Shown: one piece after another, positions 12,513 to 23,352 of the stretch
How the letters are laid out: the number at the start of each line of letters is the position of its first letter
How positions within the stretch are numbered: position 1 is the first letter of the stretch
NCBI GenBank assembly: GCA_025093555.1
Contig: JAIWNF010000087.1
Span: 1 to 64,000 of the forward strand
Direction of reading: 5' to 3'
DNA length: 64,000 nucleotides
Origin: Circinella umbellata
Lineage: Eukaryota; Mucoromycota; Mucoromycetes; Mucorales; Lichtheimiaceae
Position numbers and translations under genes: made by a program
The notes under the pieces: generated by a model
Told to the model about the DNA's origin: nothing
Database searches by the model: none
What the model saw: the letters and a program-made list of their open reading frames with translations, nothing else

Positions 12513-15500
12513 ATGAGCGAACTTATTGGTACAAGATATCCAACCCGTGATGAACTCAAGGCATCTGTTCAATCATACGCAAGAAAGAATGGCTTTGCAG
12601 TCAAACAAAGTGTCAATGGACAAGGTGTTGGTATTCTGTTCAAGTGCTCCTGTGAAGGTAATGGTAACGAGGATAAGCTTGGAGAGGATCGAAAACGCAT
12701 GAAGAATAGCCAGAGAAGTGGCTGTAAATGGAAGCTCACAGCTTCCTTACCCAAGAAGGCCAAAGAAGGTGAAGAGGATCGGTTGTGGGAGGTTCGAGTC
12801 TTACGACTTCATTCTGGTCATAAATTTGACACCAAGAATCAGGGTACACCAGAGAGCATATCAGATGAAAACAGCAACATGGTACATCATAACCATGTAT
12901 TAATCAAAAACAATGACTCAGCTTTATGCAAGGTTTATAGCCAATATCGAAAGCGTTCAGATACCGTTATCAACACTCTGTCATCATTAAATCGGAATGT
13001 CCCTGCACAAGATATTATCAATACAATCGCCCATACACACAATGGATTTGTCATGACGCCCAAAGATGTTTATAACTTCTATCAAATGACTGCTAGCACA
13101 CCAGGTGCTTCCACCGAATTTCGCCCCTTATTGGAGTTTTTGCAAGGAGAAGGCTATATTGTTCACTATGAGGTGACAAGACCAGGAAATACTCTCAAGG
13201 CTCTATTTGTTATTCATCCCGATTCTATAATGCTTGCTAGACGTTTTTCAGAAGTAACGCTCATAGATTCAACATACAAGGTTAATTTTCATAACATGCC
13301 TCTTGTTCACATTGTTGGTGTCTGTAATCTTGGAAGTCGTCAGCTTCGTACATTTCTTATTGCATGCTGTGTAATGGTGGATGAAAAAGAGTCTTCCTAC
13401 ACCTGGATGGCCAAAAAATTACATGATATTGTATGGCCTACATCATCTATTTTTTCACCCCCTGCACTTTTTGTTACCGACCAAGATCCTCAACTTATCA
13501 AGAGCATCCACAGTGAATTTCCATCAAGTGATACTATTCGGTGCGCCTGGCATGTTCAAAAGAATTTCTCTGACAGGTATAATGGCAAGTTTACTCCAAA
13601 GAAGCGGGGACAGAAATACTCAGACCAAGATAAAATGGATCATATTGTCAGCAAGCTACTATGGTGTAGAACAGAAAAAGAGTTTGACAACGCTGTTGAG
13701 TGCTATTATAAACATATTCCCAAGTCTTCAATTGAAGCAGAGCTAAAGAGTTATATGGCTAGGTAATTTTTAAAACTCTATGCTTATATTTGATTATCTT
13801 TACCATTACTACTGGCACTATTGCATTTTATTACTGTAATAACCGTTATAAAATAATTATTCTTGTGTAATAGCTGTTTAGAAAATAAGCACGTCTGGGG
13901 TGGTTATTGGTGTGAACAGTTTCCTCATTTTCAATCCCGAACAACATCAAGGGTCGAATCATACCATAAAAGCTTAAAAGCACGGATAACTAAGTATGGT
14001 TCTTTGTTACATTTATTTCAAAAGATAAACGAGAAGCGTAATTGGATGGTATGTTTGTTCTATCTACATTTCTTTTTATAAAACATACACCAATATAATT
14101 ATAATTTTATACAAGGACTAACATACATACTGTATTATAATATATAGATGGAGGATGAAGACGGTGAGCTTTATTTAGAGCTACTGAAGCAACCCGTGAT
14201 CATATCAAGTGATGCAGCAAAATACTTCGAGAACCTCCTTGGACGCGTTTCTCACTATGCTTTATATATCCTACGTAATGAATATATCAATATCGATGAA
14301 GATAACCACAATGACAATTGCTGCTGTATTGTAAAGCAAAACCTTCGACTTCCATGTCGCCATGCAATGATTAAAAGTGATATGCCAATTTTATTAGAAA
14401 GTGTGTATTCTTTCTGGCATATATATGAAGAAGGCAAGTATTTCGAGAAATATCATTATGTATATAAACTATTAGGTGTAATTTATAACGAGATCACTAT
14501 TATGAACATACTAACATATACTTTTAATATCTATAGAAGCCGATGTTAGCATAAAAATTATCAGCAAAGAATTATCATCAAGGGCAACTACTATACTTTA
14601 TACATTGCAAGAAAGATTTATACAGATCTACGATCACCAGCGCCTAAACTTGTTAATGGATAATATTGAGAATATCTTGGCTAATGATGACGATATTTCT
14701 ACTGACATCAATAAAATTCAAATACCAAGAAAAATCAAAGCAAAAGGTCGTCCAAAAAAGCGAATCGCTAAACCAAGAAAAACAATCATCGATAAAATTA
14801 ATTACGCAGACTTGAAACGTAAACGTGAAATTGGAAAAGAACGCTCATCAGATATTGGTACCACTATTAACCACCACCCAAAAAAGAAGTAAGAATATAT
14901 TTCATTTTTTCCAATGGATTCTTATACTGTAACTTTCTATACTTTGTTATATAATAATACTGTTATACTTCTTAGACAACATATAGTGAAATCAGAGGAA
15001 AGCAACATACCAATTCCAAATATTCCCAAACGTCGTATCAAAAACGTGAGATGTAGTACTAATCAAGAAGACACACTCCATATATTACATGCCAAAGGTA
15101 ATTCATAATTTGTTAATTCTAGATATCTTTTCTTATGTAGTGTAAGTAAAAAATTAACAAACGTTAAAAAATAGTACCGTACGAACTGTATCTCGAGCCA
15201 AACAACACTAATTCTTGCTTTATCGATGCACCAATGGAAATGCTTTGGAGTTCAATACTGCCGTATATAAATCTCGACTCTGTTTCATTACTACACACAC
15301 CTTACAATGTGGTTGATATTATGCTCCGTCTTTCCTCGCACTATCATCAAAAGAATACCATAACTGGCAGATCAATGGCTACCAGTATTGCACGCCGCTT
15401 TGCTTGGGGTCTTTCCGAATTTTCAGATCGACAAATGAACAGTGCTCATTATTTCGTAAAACAACATTTACTGTCAAAGGCTTCATTGACATTTAAACAG

Positions 15501-17074
15501 AACTTTTTTCCGACATACACTTGTTCTACGATCTGTTCCTCTTGTGGTTTCAAATCAACACGAGAAAATCTGCTATTGGATATTGATACGGTTACTAGCG
15601 AGATAACTACAGAAGATCCTATTGAATTTACAGACCAGTTTTATGCTCATCATGTACTGAATCCACGACAAGCAAAATGTAATTCGAAGGACTGTGCCCA
15701 TAGAGATGCTACCCAAGAAAACATCATCACAAAATATTCTCCATTTTTGTTGATTGGGGCTGCCATGTGGAAAGATCCGCGATCAGATATAATTCAGTAC
15801 ACGCATTTTCCTTATGAGATGAAGTTCCATGATGCACATTATATACTACATTCAAAAGTACACAGTGTGACTGATGATGGATTTCATTTTTATACAGTTG
15901 CAACTGTTGAACATAATAGTGAGCGATTCCTGGCTCGCTTTGACAATCTTAAACCCAATGTTGAAATTATAACGAATCGAGTATCACGAACCTCACAAGA
16001 AGTACTTTGCCAACCAGACAAAACTACTTTTGTATGCTACATGCTATCAACAATCAACAAGATACGGCCAACACTAATGGATACATTAGAAATCAATGAA
16101 TCAGATGCCGTGTTGAGCCCTCGGTTGATTGGCGGTCGTGATGGTTCTTGTAAGTGTAATTTTTTTCACAGTAAAATATTTTATCTACCTATTACTAAAA
16201 GTTCTAATACTGTATGTGTTGTATATAGTGAGCCAGTGCTACTTCTGTAAGAAAAAGTTACCGACACCGTTCACAAAAGTAATACAAGACCTTCATTCTA
16301 AGTACTCTATAACCGAAAGAATGCAGAAGTATTGCCAGAAGTACTTACTTAGACGAGGACCAATGAGCATGAAGCAGCGAGAAATCATTAATTTACATGA
16401 TACACTTGGCTTAAGTAAGCAAGAACGTGATCACTTCTGCTGGACATATCGGTTTGAATGTGATTACAAGCCAGTAGCATTGGAAGAATCCTATCCTTTG
16501 TCAATTGACTTTGGGGAGCTCAATAATCGGATAAAAGATTTAAAGAGCCAACTTGATGGAATTATTGCTGGGACGGAGGACAGCTTCTATTTGAGGCAAG
16601 CCATCAGATCAATAGAAAAGCTTGGAAGTAGAAAAGCTCAGAGCATGGTTCAAATGTTGCAGGAATCGCATGAATTTTCAGTATGTATAATAGTGATAAC
16701 TTAAAATTTTAGTAACAATCAAATAAAACAATTTTAACAAAATCAATTTATATTACTTATAGGTTGGATATTATGGGAATCGAGGACAGGTTGCTATTGC
16801 AAATGCATTAGTCTCTATGTATTTAAAAAAACTTTCAGGAAATATTGAAACATATGGTCTAAGACCTATGTCATATATCCAGCAAGTATTAATTCCAGAA
16901 ACCGGTGCACGGTTAATCCGTGAAGATATAAAAGAGGCTCGACGAGACAATAAGCTAAATGAATTTGATATGATGCAGGTGGAACATGCAGGGGACCAAA
17001 AACTCTTGGAGTATGCACGATTGCGAATGAAGAAAAGTCGTGTATGGGGCAATAATATGTACCCGGAAACTTAA
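12513..17074 (+). CDS. MULE transposase fused to USP-like protease and RTC4-like domains (1,307 aa)
   Basis: Eight exons keep one frame: 12513-13762, 13874-14048, 14148-14433, 14537-14888, 14976-15097, 15175-16149, 16229-16680 and 16763-17074 (3,924 nt). Residues about 1-110 look like a FAR1/WRKY-GCM1 zinc finger (GCKW, HSGHKF). The MULE catalytic core has Asp252 (LIDSTYK), Asp323 (VTDQD) and Glu445 (RVESYHK), the expected DDE triad. A SWIM-type cluster (CCC...LRLPCRH) lies near 533-548 and an AT-hook-like KGRPKKR near 640. From about 735 the sequence resembles ubiquitin-specific proteases: Cys743 in NTNSCFID, Cys pairs near 850 and 897-902, and His966 (GFHFYTV) with Asp985 (RFDN). Residues about 1054-1307 resemble the RTC4 domain (SYPLSIDF, GYYGNRGQ, VLIPETGARLIRED). 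No stops or frameshifts were seen. The exon-3 end is ambiguous: a GC-AG donor at 14434 or GT at 14476, both in phase. The transposase call is firm, RTC4 fairly firm, and the USP assignment likely but not certain. Confidence 0.85.
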
Positions 17075-17439
17075 TTACAATACTATCATTCGATTCTTTA
17101 CTTCGTACAATCACCACTTGATCACTATTACTCAATCTCTTTACATATAGTTTCTTTTACTACGTAAAATCTATTTTCTTTTTCCATATATATATACGTA
17201 CTTGTCTACTTTTATATTATTATTACATATAATTACTTTATATTCCTATATTCTTAACTTTATTTTCTTTTTCTTTCTACCATCCATACTTATATTTCCT
17301 TTTTACGTAATACTTTTTACATAGCTTAAATATATCTTAATGAAATAAAATAACAAATAGATATAATCAGCTTACTGTTCTATATAGTTTTGGCTTTGAA
17401 CGTTACACCATGAGAGATATGAAAGCAACATATTAAGCT
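17075..17439. other. MULE 3' non-coding region
   Basis: T-rich sequence after the stop codon and before the right inverted repeat. It contains many TATATA and TACGTA words. No gene or clear terminator signal. Confidence 0.5.
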
Positions 17440-18500
17440 ATCAGAAGAAAAATCGCACAAATAATGAGTTATGCTAATAGGAAATCTGTGTAGTTGTGAA
17501 AACCATTTCTACAATAAAAAAAAATCGCACCAATAAAGCCGTTTTTAATCAAATAATCCAAGTACATTATCTGTTTTTTGTGTATAATATGCGAGCAAGT
17601 TGGTGCTAATGACCAGTAATAATCAATAAGCTTTTATATTATATATTTTGGTAGACTACTTTTACATTATCAAATAAACTGTTAGCTATGACATTTAGAA
17701 GTAAAAAAAAATCGCACAGCTTTTTCTCATATTTTACGCCCAGACAAAAAAAATCGCACGGATAAGCACTTGTAATTTTTTTTGAAAAAATAAAAAATCG
17801 CACCGCACTACCAATAAAGCCGTTTTTAATCAAATAATCCAAGTGCATTATCTGTTTTTTGTGTATAATATGCGAGCAAGTTGGTGCTAATGGCCAGTAA
17901 TAATCAATAAGCTTTTATATTATATATTTTGGTAGGCTACTTTTACATTATCAAATAAACTGTTAGCTATGGCATTTAGAAGTAAAAAAAAATCGCACAG
18001 CTTTTTCTCATATTTTACGCTCAGAAAAAAAAAATCGCACGGATAAGCACTTGTAATTTTTTTTGAAAAAATAAAAAATCGCACCGCACTACCAATAAAG
18101 CCGTTTTTAATCAAATAATCCAAGTGCATTATCTGTTTTTTGTGTATAATATGCGAGCAAGTTGGTGCTAATAACTAGTCATAATCGACATACCTTTATA
18201 TTATATTTTAGTAGACTAGTTTTACATTATCAAATAAACTGTCAGCTATGGCATTTAGAAGTAAAAAAAATCGCACAGCTTTTTCTCATATTCTACGCTC
18301 AGAAAAAAAAATCGCACGGATAAGCACTTGTAATTTTTTTAAAAAAGTTTCTTAATGAAGTACGTTTAGTAAGAGAAGTCGTACTGGTAATATCACTAGA
18401 GGATTGGCTATGGCTGTTTGTGCTGTACCACTACAATTAAACACCCGCGAGAAAAAAATCGCACCGCTAAGAAAAAAAAATCGCACAGGTAGCACTACCC
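17440..18500. repeat. right composite terminal inverted repeat of the MULE
   Basis: The reverse complement of the left repeat, with extra unit copies. The 281-bp unit recurs (landmarks at 17848 and 18129), and about twelve AAAAAATCGCAC motifs occur (for example near 17447, 17522, 17711, 17750, 17793, 17990, 18030, 18074, 18267, 18306, 18456 and 18476). It ends exactly at the target duplication at 18501. Confidence 0.85.
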
Positions 18501-18734
18501 ATAAATTATATAATAAAGAATAGAAATTTGGGTTGTGGGAGTTCTTATATTCAGGAATGTTACGTCTGAATCCACAAAAGAGAAATCTTATAATGAGTTT
18601 AAGAGACTTTATGCTCAAAGGAAACTATTGTTAGGTCAATTTAATTGTTAAAAGACTAAAAGATTTTAAAGGTAAAGATAGAACTAAAGAAAAGAATTTT
18701 ATTTGAAATAATTTGGGGGTATTTATACTAATTG

Positions 18735-18870
18735 GCAATGCCGGAAATGTGGCATTGCTTTACCAAAAATGTGGTATCGCTTTGCCGGAAATATGGTATT
18801 GCTTCACCAGAAATGAGGCATTGCTTTGCCACAAATGTGTCTTTGCTTTGCCAGAAAAGTGGCATTAGCT
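18735..18870. repeat. degenerate ~21-bp minisatellite
   Basis: About six copies of a unit close to GGAAATGTGGCATTGCTTTGCC, with scattered substitutions, read directly from the sequence. Confidence 0.8.
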
Positions 18871-18924
18871 AAACCAATAGGAACACGTAATGAGGCTATT
18901 TGTGATATGATAATACTAATACTA

Positions 18925-18926
<2 letters not shown>

Positions 18927-18981
<55 letters not shown>
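18927..18981. repeat. (ATA)n microsatellite
   Basis: A nearly perfect run of about 18 ATA/TAA units. Confidence 0.95.
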
Positions 18982-19065
18982 GTGGTAAAGAATAAATATA
19001 ATAATGATGTCGGTAATTATGTTGATATAAAAATGTCTTTAATTTTTATACATTACAGTGTATAA

Positions 19066-19506
19066 ACAATAATAAATCCAAACATTGACATGTCTTCCTA
19101 TTTATTATTTAAATATTATCTATAAAAAACATCTAAAATCAATGATTTTTATGATTTTTTAAGAAGAAAAATATATATATATAATAAAACATGCAAAATA
19201 ATCAAATAATTATTATGTTTACTTATATATATTTGATCTTCTAGATATTTCTTGAAATATCAAAAATTCTCTTTTATTTATTTTAAAAAATTATGATAAT
19301 TATCATGTTTTTAAAATATATATAATATAATTAATTTTACTTAAAAAGATAAAAATATATATATTTTTATTCTTTTTTGATAGCTATGCTATCTGAATCT
19401 TATTTAAGATTCTAAAAACATAATTTGTGTTACAAATAGATGTTTTTTATAGATAATATTTAAATAATAAATAGGAAGACATGTCAATGTTTGGATTTAT
19501 TATTGT
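19066..19506. mobile_element. foldback/MITE-like element with perfect 69-bp inverted arms
   Basis: The left arm at 19066-19134 (starting ACAATAATAAATCCAAACAT) and the right arm at 19438-19506 are exact reverse complements over 69 bp. They are separated by about 303 bp of very AT-rich sequence without an ORF. The last three bases (TGT) coincide with the first bases of the adjoining solo LTR. No clear target duplication was found. Superfamily unknown. Confidence 0.75.
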
Positions 19507-19881
19507 AATAGCACATGACTGATTATTGTATACTTACAATCGGGTTCTATCAGCCAGTTTACGAGGAAGCGTAATAGTTAAGATATTGGTAGAAAGAAAA
19601 GGGGCTCGAGAATATATATAATAAAAACGAATTACTGTTTCCTGGTTGTCAGGAAACCCTTTATTTATATACGTTGAAATATCAGGGGCTAACTTCCATC
19701 TAACTAATATATATCTAATATCAATGATCAACATTTCTATATAGAATAACTATCTTAATATTTCTATATCCAACCATGTGCTCAACCATGCTATCGTCTA
19801 TCCTTAGTATCCCGCAGATAAGCATGTAGATCAACAACCTTATGGTTGAATATATCGTTGTAATGGTCTTACACCATTACA
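19504..19881 (-). repeat. solo LTR of Gypsy family A, reverse orientation
   Basis: A 378-bp reverse-complement copy of the LTR of element A (compare 31384-31761), starting TGTAATAG and ending CCATTACA. Flanking 5-mers differ (ATTAT and TTTCT), so unlike the next copy it shows no target duplication. Its left end abuts the foldback element. Confidence 0.9.
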
Positions 19882-20578
19882 TTTCTACCCAATTTTTTAA
19901 TATGTTTAGATTCCTATTTCATTTACTCATCCACTATTCGTATTTTTGTTCAACAAGTGGTAAATATAATCAAACAAGGTAAGGTAAACTAGATAATAGA
20001 AATATGGTCTTTTATGAGAATCCATAAGCTTATATTAAAGTAAATAGAATGATAGTCATTATTAATTAATCGTATTCAAGTTTGTATTTATAATTTTTTG
20101 ATGCATGGTCTTTTTATTCTACAAATATTACATGTTTTATCAAGGATCTATGTATTTCAAGATTAACTCTAAATTATTAATTTTTACCATCATCCATTAT
20201 AATTATTATTATTATTATTACGTATCACTTTTTTTTATTATTATTTTTTATTATTATTTTTTATTATTACTTTTTTATTGTCAATTTTTTTTCGTCAACT
20301 TTTTTTCATCAATTTTTTTTTGTTATTACTATTACCATTATCGGAATTTTAAACGGAAAAACATATTTCCTGTTTCTGAGACTCAAATTCCCAGTAAAAT
20401 CGAGAAGGGGCTAGGGGGCGTGCAATGACAATACTGATTTAGTAGAAGATTTTGAAACTTCTGGCTTACACATTTCCGAAGTTACTGCTGTCAAAATACG
20501 AAGACAAATAACACTATCTTCACCAAAAACTATCAGCAGCACCTCATAATTGTTACCCCACAAATATATGATAGCAAC
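19882..20578. other. AT-rich spacer between two opposed solo LTRs
   Basis: T-rich sequence with short ATT repeats (20200-20330). A 107-codon open frame here is Tyr/Phe-rich low complexity and was not accepted. No gene seen. Confidence 0.55.
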
Positions 20579-20956
20579 TGTAATGGTGTAAGACCATTAG
20601 GATGATATATTCAACCATAAGGTTGTTGATCTACATGCTTATCCGCGGAATACTAAGGATAGACGATAGCATGGTTGAGCACATGGTTGGATATAGAAAT
20701 ATTAGGATAGTTATTCTATATAGAAATGTTGATCATTGATATTAGATATATATTAGTTAGATGGAAGTTAGCCCCTGATATTTCAACGTATATAAATAAA
20801 GGGTTTCCTGACAACCAGGAAACAGTAATTCGTTTTTATTATATATATTCTCGAGCCCCTTTTCTTTCTACCAATATCTTAACTATTACGCTTCCTCGTA
20901 AACTGGCTGATAGAACCCGATTGTAAGTATACAATAATCAGTCATGCGCTATTACA
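20579..20956 (+). repeat. solo LTR of Gypsy family A, forward orientation
   Basis: A 378-bp LTR from TGTAATGG to ATTACA with a perfect 5-bp target duplication, GCAAC, at 20574-20578 and 20957-20961. No internal region is attached, as expected after LTR-LTR recombination. Confidence 0.95.
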
Positions 20957-21110
20957 GCAACTTCATGTAGATCACTTTCTAAAATAGAGAAAAGAAGTTT
21001 AGGTTTATATTAAGAAGTGAAATCAACTTGTGCAATGCGCGATATGCATAGAAGATTTATAAAATATTATAATACAACCATGTCATAAGGATATGAGTAA
21101 GTAGAAATAT

Positions 21111-23166
21111 TTGTGGTATAGCAAGTATATTTTTTTTGAAGGGTATTATATATTTATAATTATTGTTATTTTGGTTTTATTAAAGAACATCTTGATCTTG
21201 CCTCTCTCAACTCTGATGACACTGCATCATTATATTGTGACTTCCACATTGATGAGTTACAAGATGCTGCCAAATGTTATCCCAAACAGAGCAGTCCCAG
21301 AGATGATGGATTATCATATTCTTTTTCAACATCCCCTATATGACAATTTAATCACTACCATCTATAACCAAGCTTGTCAAGACGGCATCTATCCTATATC
21401 GTGGCAGCATACTTGTTTAATTTTGCTACTTAAGAAAGGAGATTTATCATTATTGCATAATTGGCGACCACTTAGTCTCATTAACTGTGATGCTAAATTA
21501 TTTATAAGACTCATCAACAAATGCATCATCAATGTGGTTCAACATTTAATTACACCTTTTCAAACAAGACTTTTATGCAACCGTTTTATTATAGATAATG
21601 GACTTTTGGTCCAACTTATAATAGAACAAGCAAAGCACCAACAGCACCACAATACGATTGGACTTATGCTGGATTTTGAAAAGGCGTATGACTGACTACA
21701 CCCAGTTTATCTATCATGAGTCTTGGAAAAATTTGGTTCTCCAACATGCATCATCAGCAGCATTTGTAATTTATTTTTTTCTACTCAAATACACATTAAT
21801 ATTAATGGCCATCTCAGCTCTTCAATCACACAACACTGAGGATTACAACAAGGTGATCCTTTATCTCCTATTCTTTTCAACCTTGCACTAGAGCCTTTTT
21901 TTCAAGCTATCCTATGCGATCAGCTTTTATAGGGGGTTATTCCTTTGTCACCCCCAACCATAGCCTCACATCTTACTCCTCCACCACCGCCTTTAAAAGT
22001 GTTAGGCTATACTGATGATGTTTTTGTTTTCCTTCATCCACAATCTAATTTGGATCGCTTGGCTGTGCACTTATCAACATATCAAAACGCTTCTAATGCC
22101 AAACTCAACCCTCAGAAAACTATCTCTATTTTGCTATCTGGAAGAAAACAACCAGTTTGGAATACAAAATTGTTTGAATTCAGTTTTCCTGAATGCCATG
22201 ATCATACTTAGGTTTTCCACTAATCAACAACTGCACTATTTTTTAGACAAACTTTTATCCTCAATTCAACATCACTGCAATATTCATCTTCAGCATCAAA
22301 TATCTATTCAGGGCCGTTCTCTGATAATGAATATTCTCATTCTCTCCAAACTTTGGCATGTTTTACACTTGACAGGTGCACCTCAAGGAATTTTTTAGAA
22401 TAAATTACACTCTATTATTTTTAAATTTATAACACATCACAGCTTTCTGAAACTGTCTTTTGATTAGCTTTACCTTCCTCATACTAAAGATGGCATTCAG
22501 CTCCTTGAACCACAACTACAACAACAAGCTCTAAGCTTATGCTGGTTGGGGCTGCTACAAAAATTATCATCAAGCCAATACACCCAATGACAATGCAAAT
22601 GATGCTTTGCCTACTACTGTTACTCCATATCTTATACATCACCTATTGGCACAACATTCCAATATTTCCAATCATTGCCTTCTTTTTGTTTTCCCTGAAG
22701 TAAGGAAACTATCTTGGAAATAATCAACTGAGCTCTTTGAAAATATATTATATAAATCTTTTGATCGCTTTCCAGTAACCTATGACAGTATCATCATAAC
22801 TCCTTGCCTTACTTTACAACTATTATTTTTATCAATGCTACAGTTTAATGATGAATTTACTTTCAATGACATTACTACGACACGTTTCACTCTGAATAAG
22901 CTTAAGGCAGTCAACATTTATATCTTTGATCCCAACTTAAAATATATTGGACTTCATTTTGATGCTGATGGATCAAGATCTTTTCTATGCATCTCCAAAA
23001 GAATTGTCACAGCCATTCTTAATAATAAAATACAACCTTGTCTTTTTTTTGCTCAATTATGTGTAGAGCCTACTTTTCCAACTGCAGGTCATACAGGTGC
23101 ACTTGGCAATTCTAATGCCTCTACAACACTTGACTCTAGTTCTTTTTTTTCGTCCTCCACACTTGT
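21111..23166 (+). pseudogene. non-LTR (LINE, L1-like) reverse transcriptase, 5' part, decayed
   Basis: The translation shows blocks of a LINE reverse transcriptase: LLLKKGDLSLLHNWRPLSLI, an IIDNGLLVQ block, MLDFEKAYD, GLQQGDPLSPILFNLALEP and a YTDD active-site box (GYTDDVFVFL). The frame is broken by TGA at 21693-21695, 21717-21719 and 21837-21839, at positions where this family commonly has Arg, and by TAG/TAA stops and shifts further on. No endonuclease domain was recognised upstream. The LINE is interrupted at 23166 by Gypsy element B; its C-terminal part resumes at 30608. It encoded target-primed reverse transcription but is clearly dead. Confidence 0.8.
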
Positions 23167-23351
23167 TGTTACAGACTTAGTAACAGACAGACTTCGGTAA
23201 AAGCGAACTCATGGTTATATGGGTTGTACAAGCCGGTTCAGCAGTATAAAAGGGCTGCTGGGCTGGAAAAATAAAAAATTAACCTCTTTTTCTACTGTAT
23301 CATTTATTGACCTGGTTAAAAGTTCACTATAGACAGGACTAGTCTATAACA
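23167..23351 (+). repeat. 5' LTR of element B
   Basis: Starts TGTTACAGAC and ends TCTATAACA. The sequence CAGTATAAAAGGG at about 23242 is a plausible TATA box for the retrotransposon transcript. Confidence 0.95.
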
Positions 23352-23352
23352 C

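Larger units (their letters stand above)
11056..18500 (+). mobile_element. complete Mutator-like element with composite TIRs, 7,445 bp
   Basis: The two ends are exact inverted copies: GGGTAGTGCTACCTGTGCGA at 11056 and its complement ending at 18500. They are flanked by an 8-bp direct repeat, ATAAATTA, at 11048-11055 and 18501-18508. Between the long inverted repeats lies one plus-strand, eight-exon gene encoding a FAR1-MULE transposase with extra C-terminal domains. MULEs usually make 8-11-bp target duplications, which fits. An intact coding frame, matching ends and a perfect duplication suggest recent insertion and possible activity. Confidence 0.9.
18509..19065. other. intergenic with simple repeats
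   Basis: AT-rich spacer. It holds a degenerate ~21-bp tandem repeat at 18735-18870 and a TAA/ATA microsatellite at about 18927-18981. No gene seen. Confidence 0.6.

Noticed and set aside
11431..18129. Repeated 66-69-codon ORFs (MHLDYLIKNG...) as small genes
   Set aside because: They lie in both inverted repeats of the MULE at a 281-bp period and arise from repeat sequence with T tracts.
20105..20428. 107-codon Tyr/Phe-rich open frame
   Set aside because: Encoded by ATT and T-rich simple repeats.
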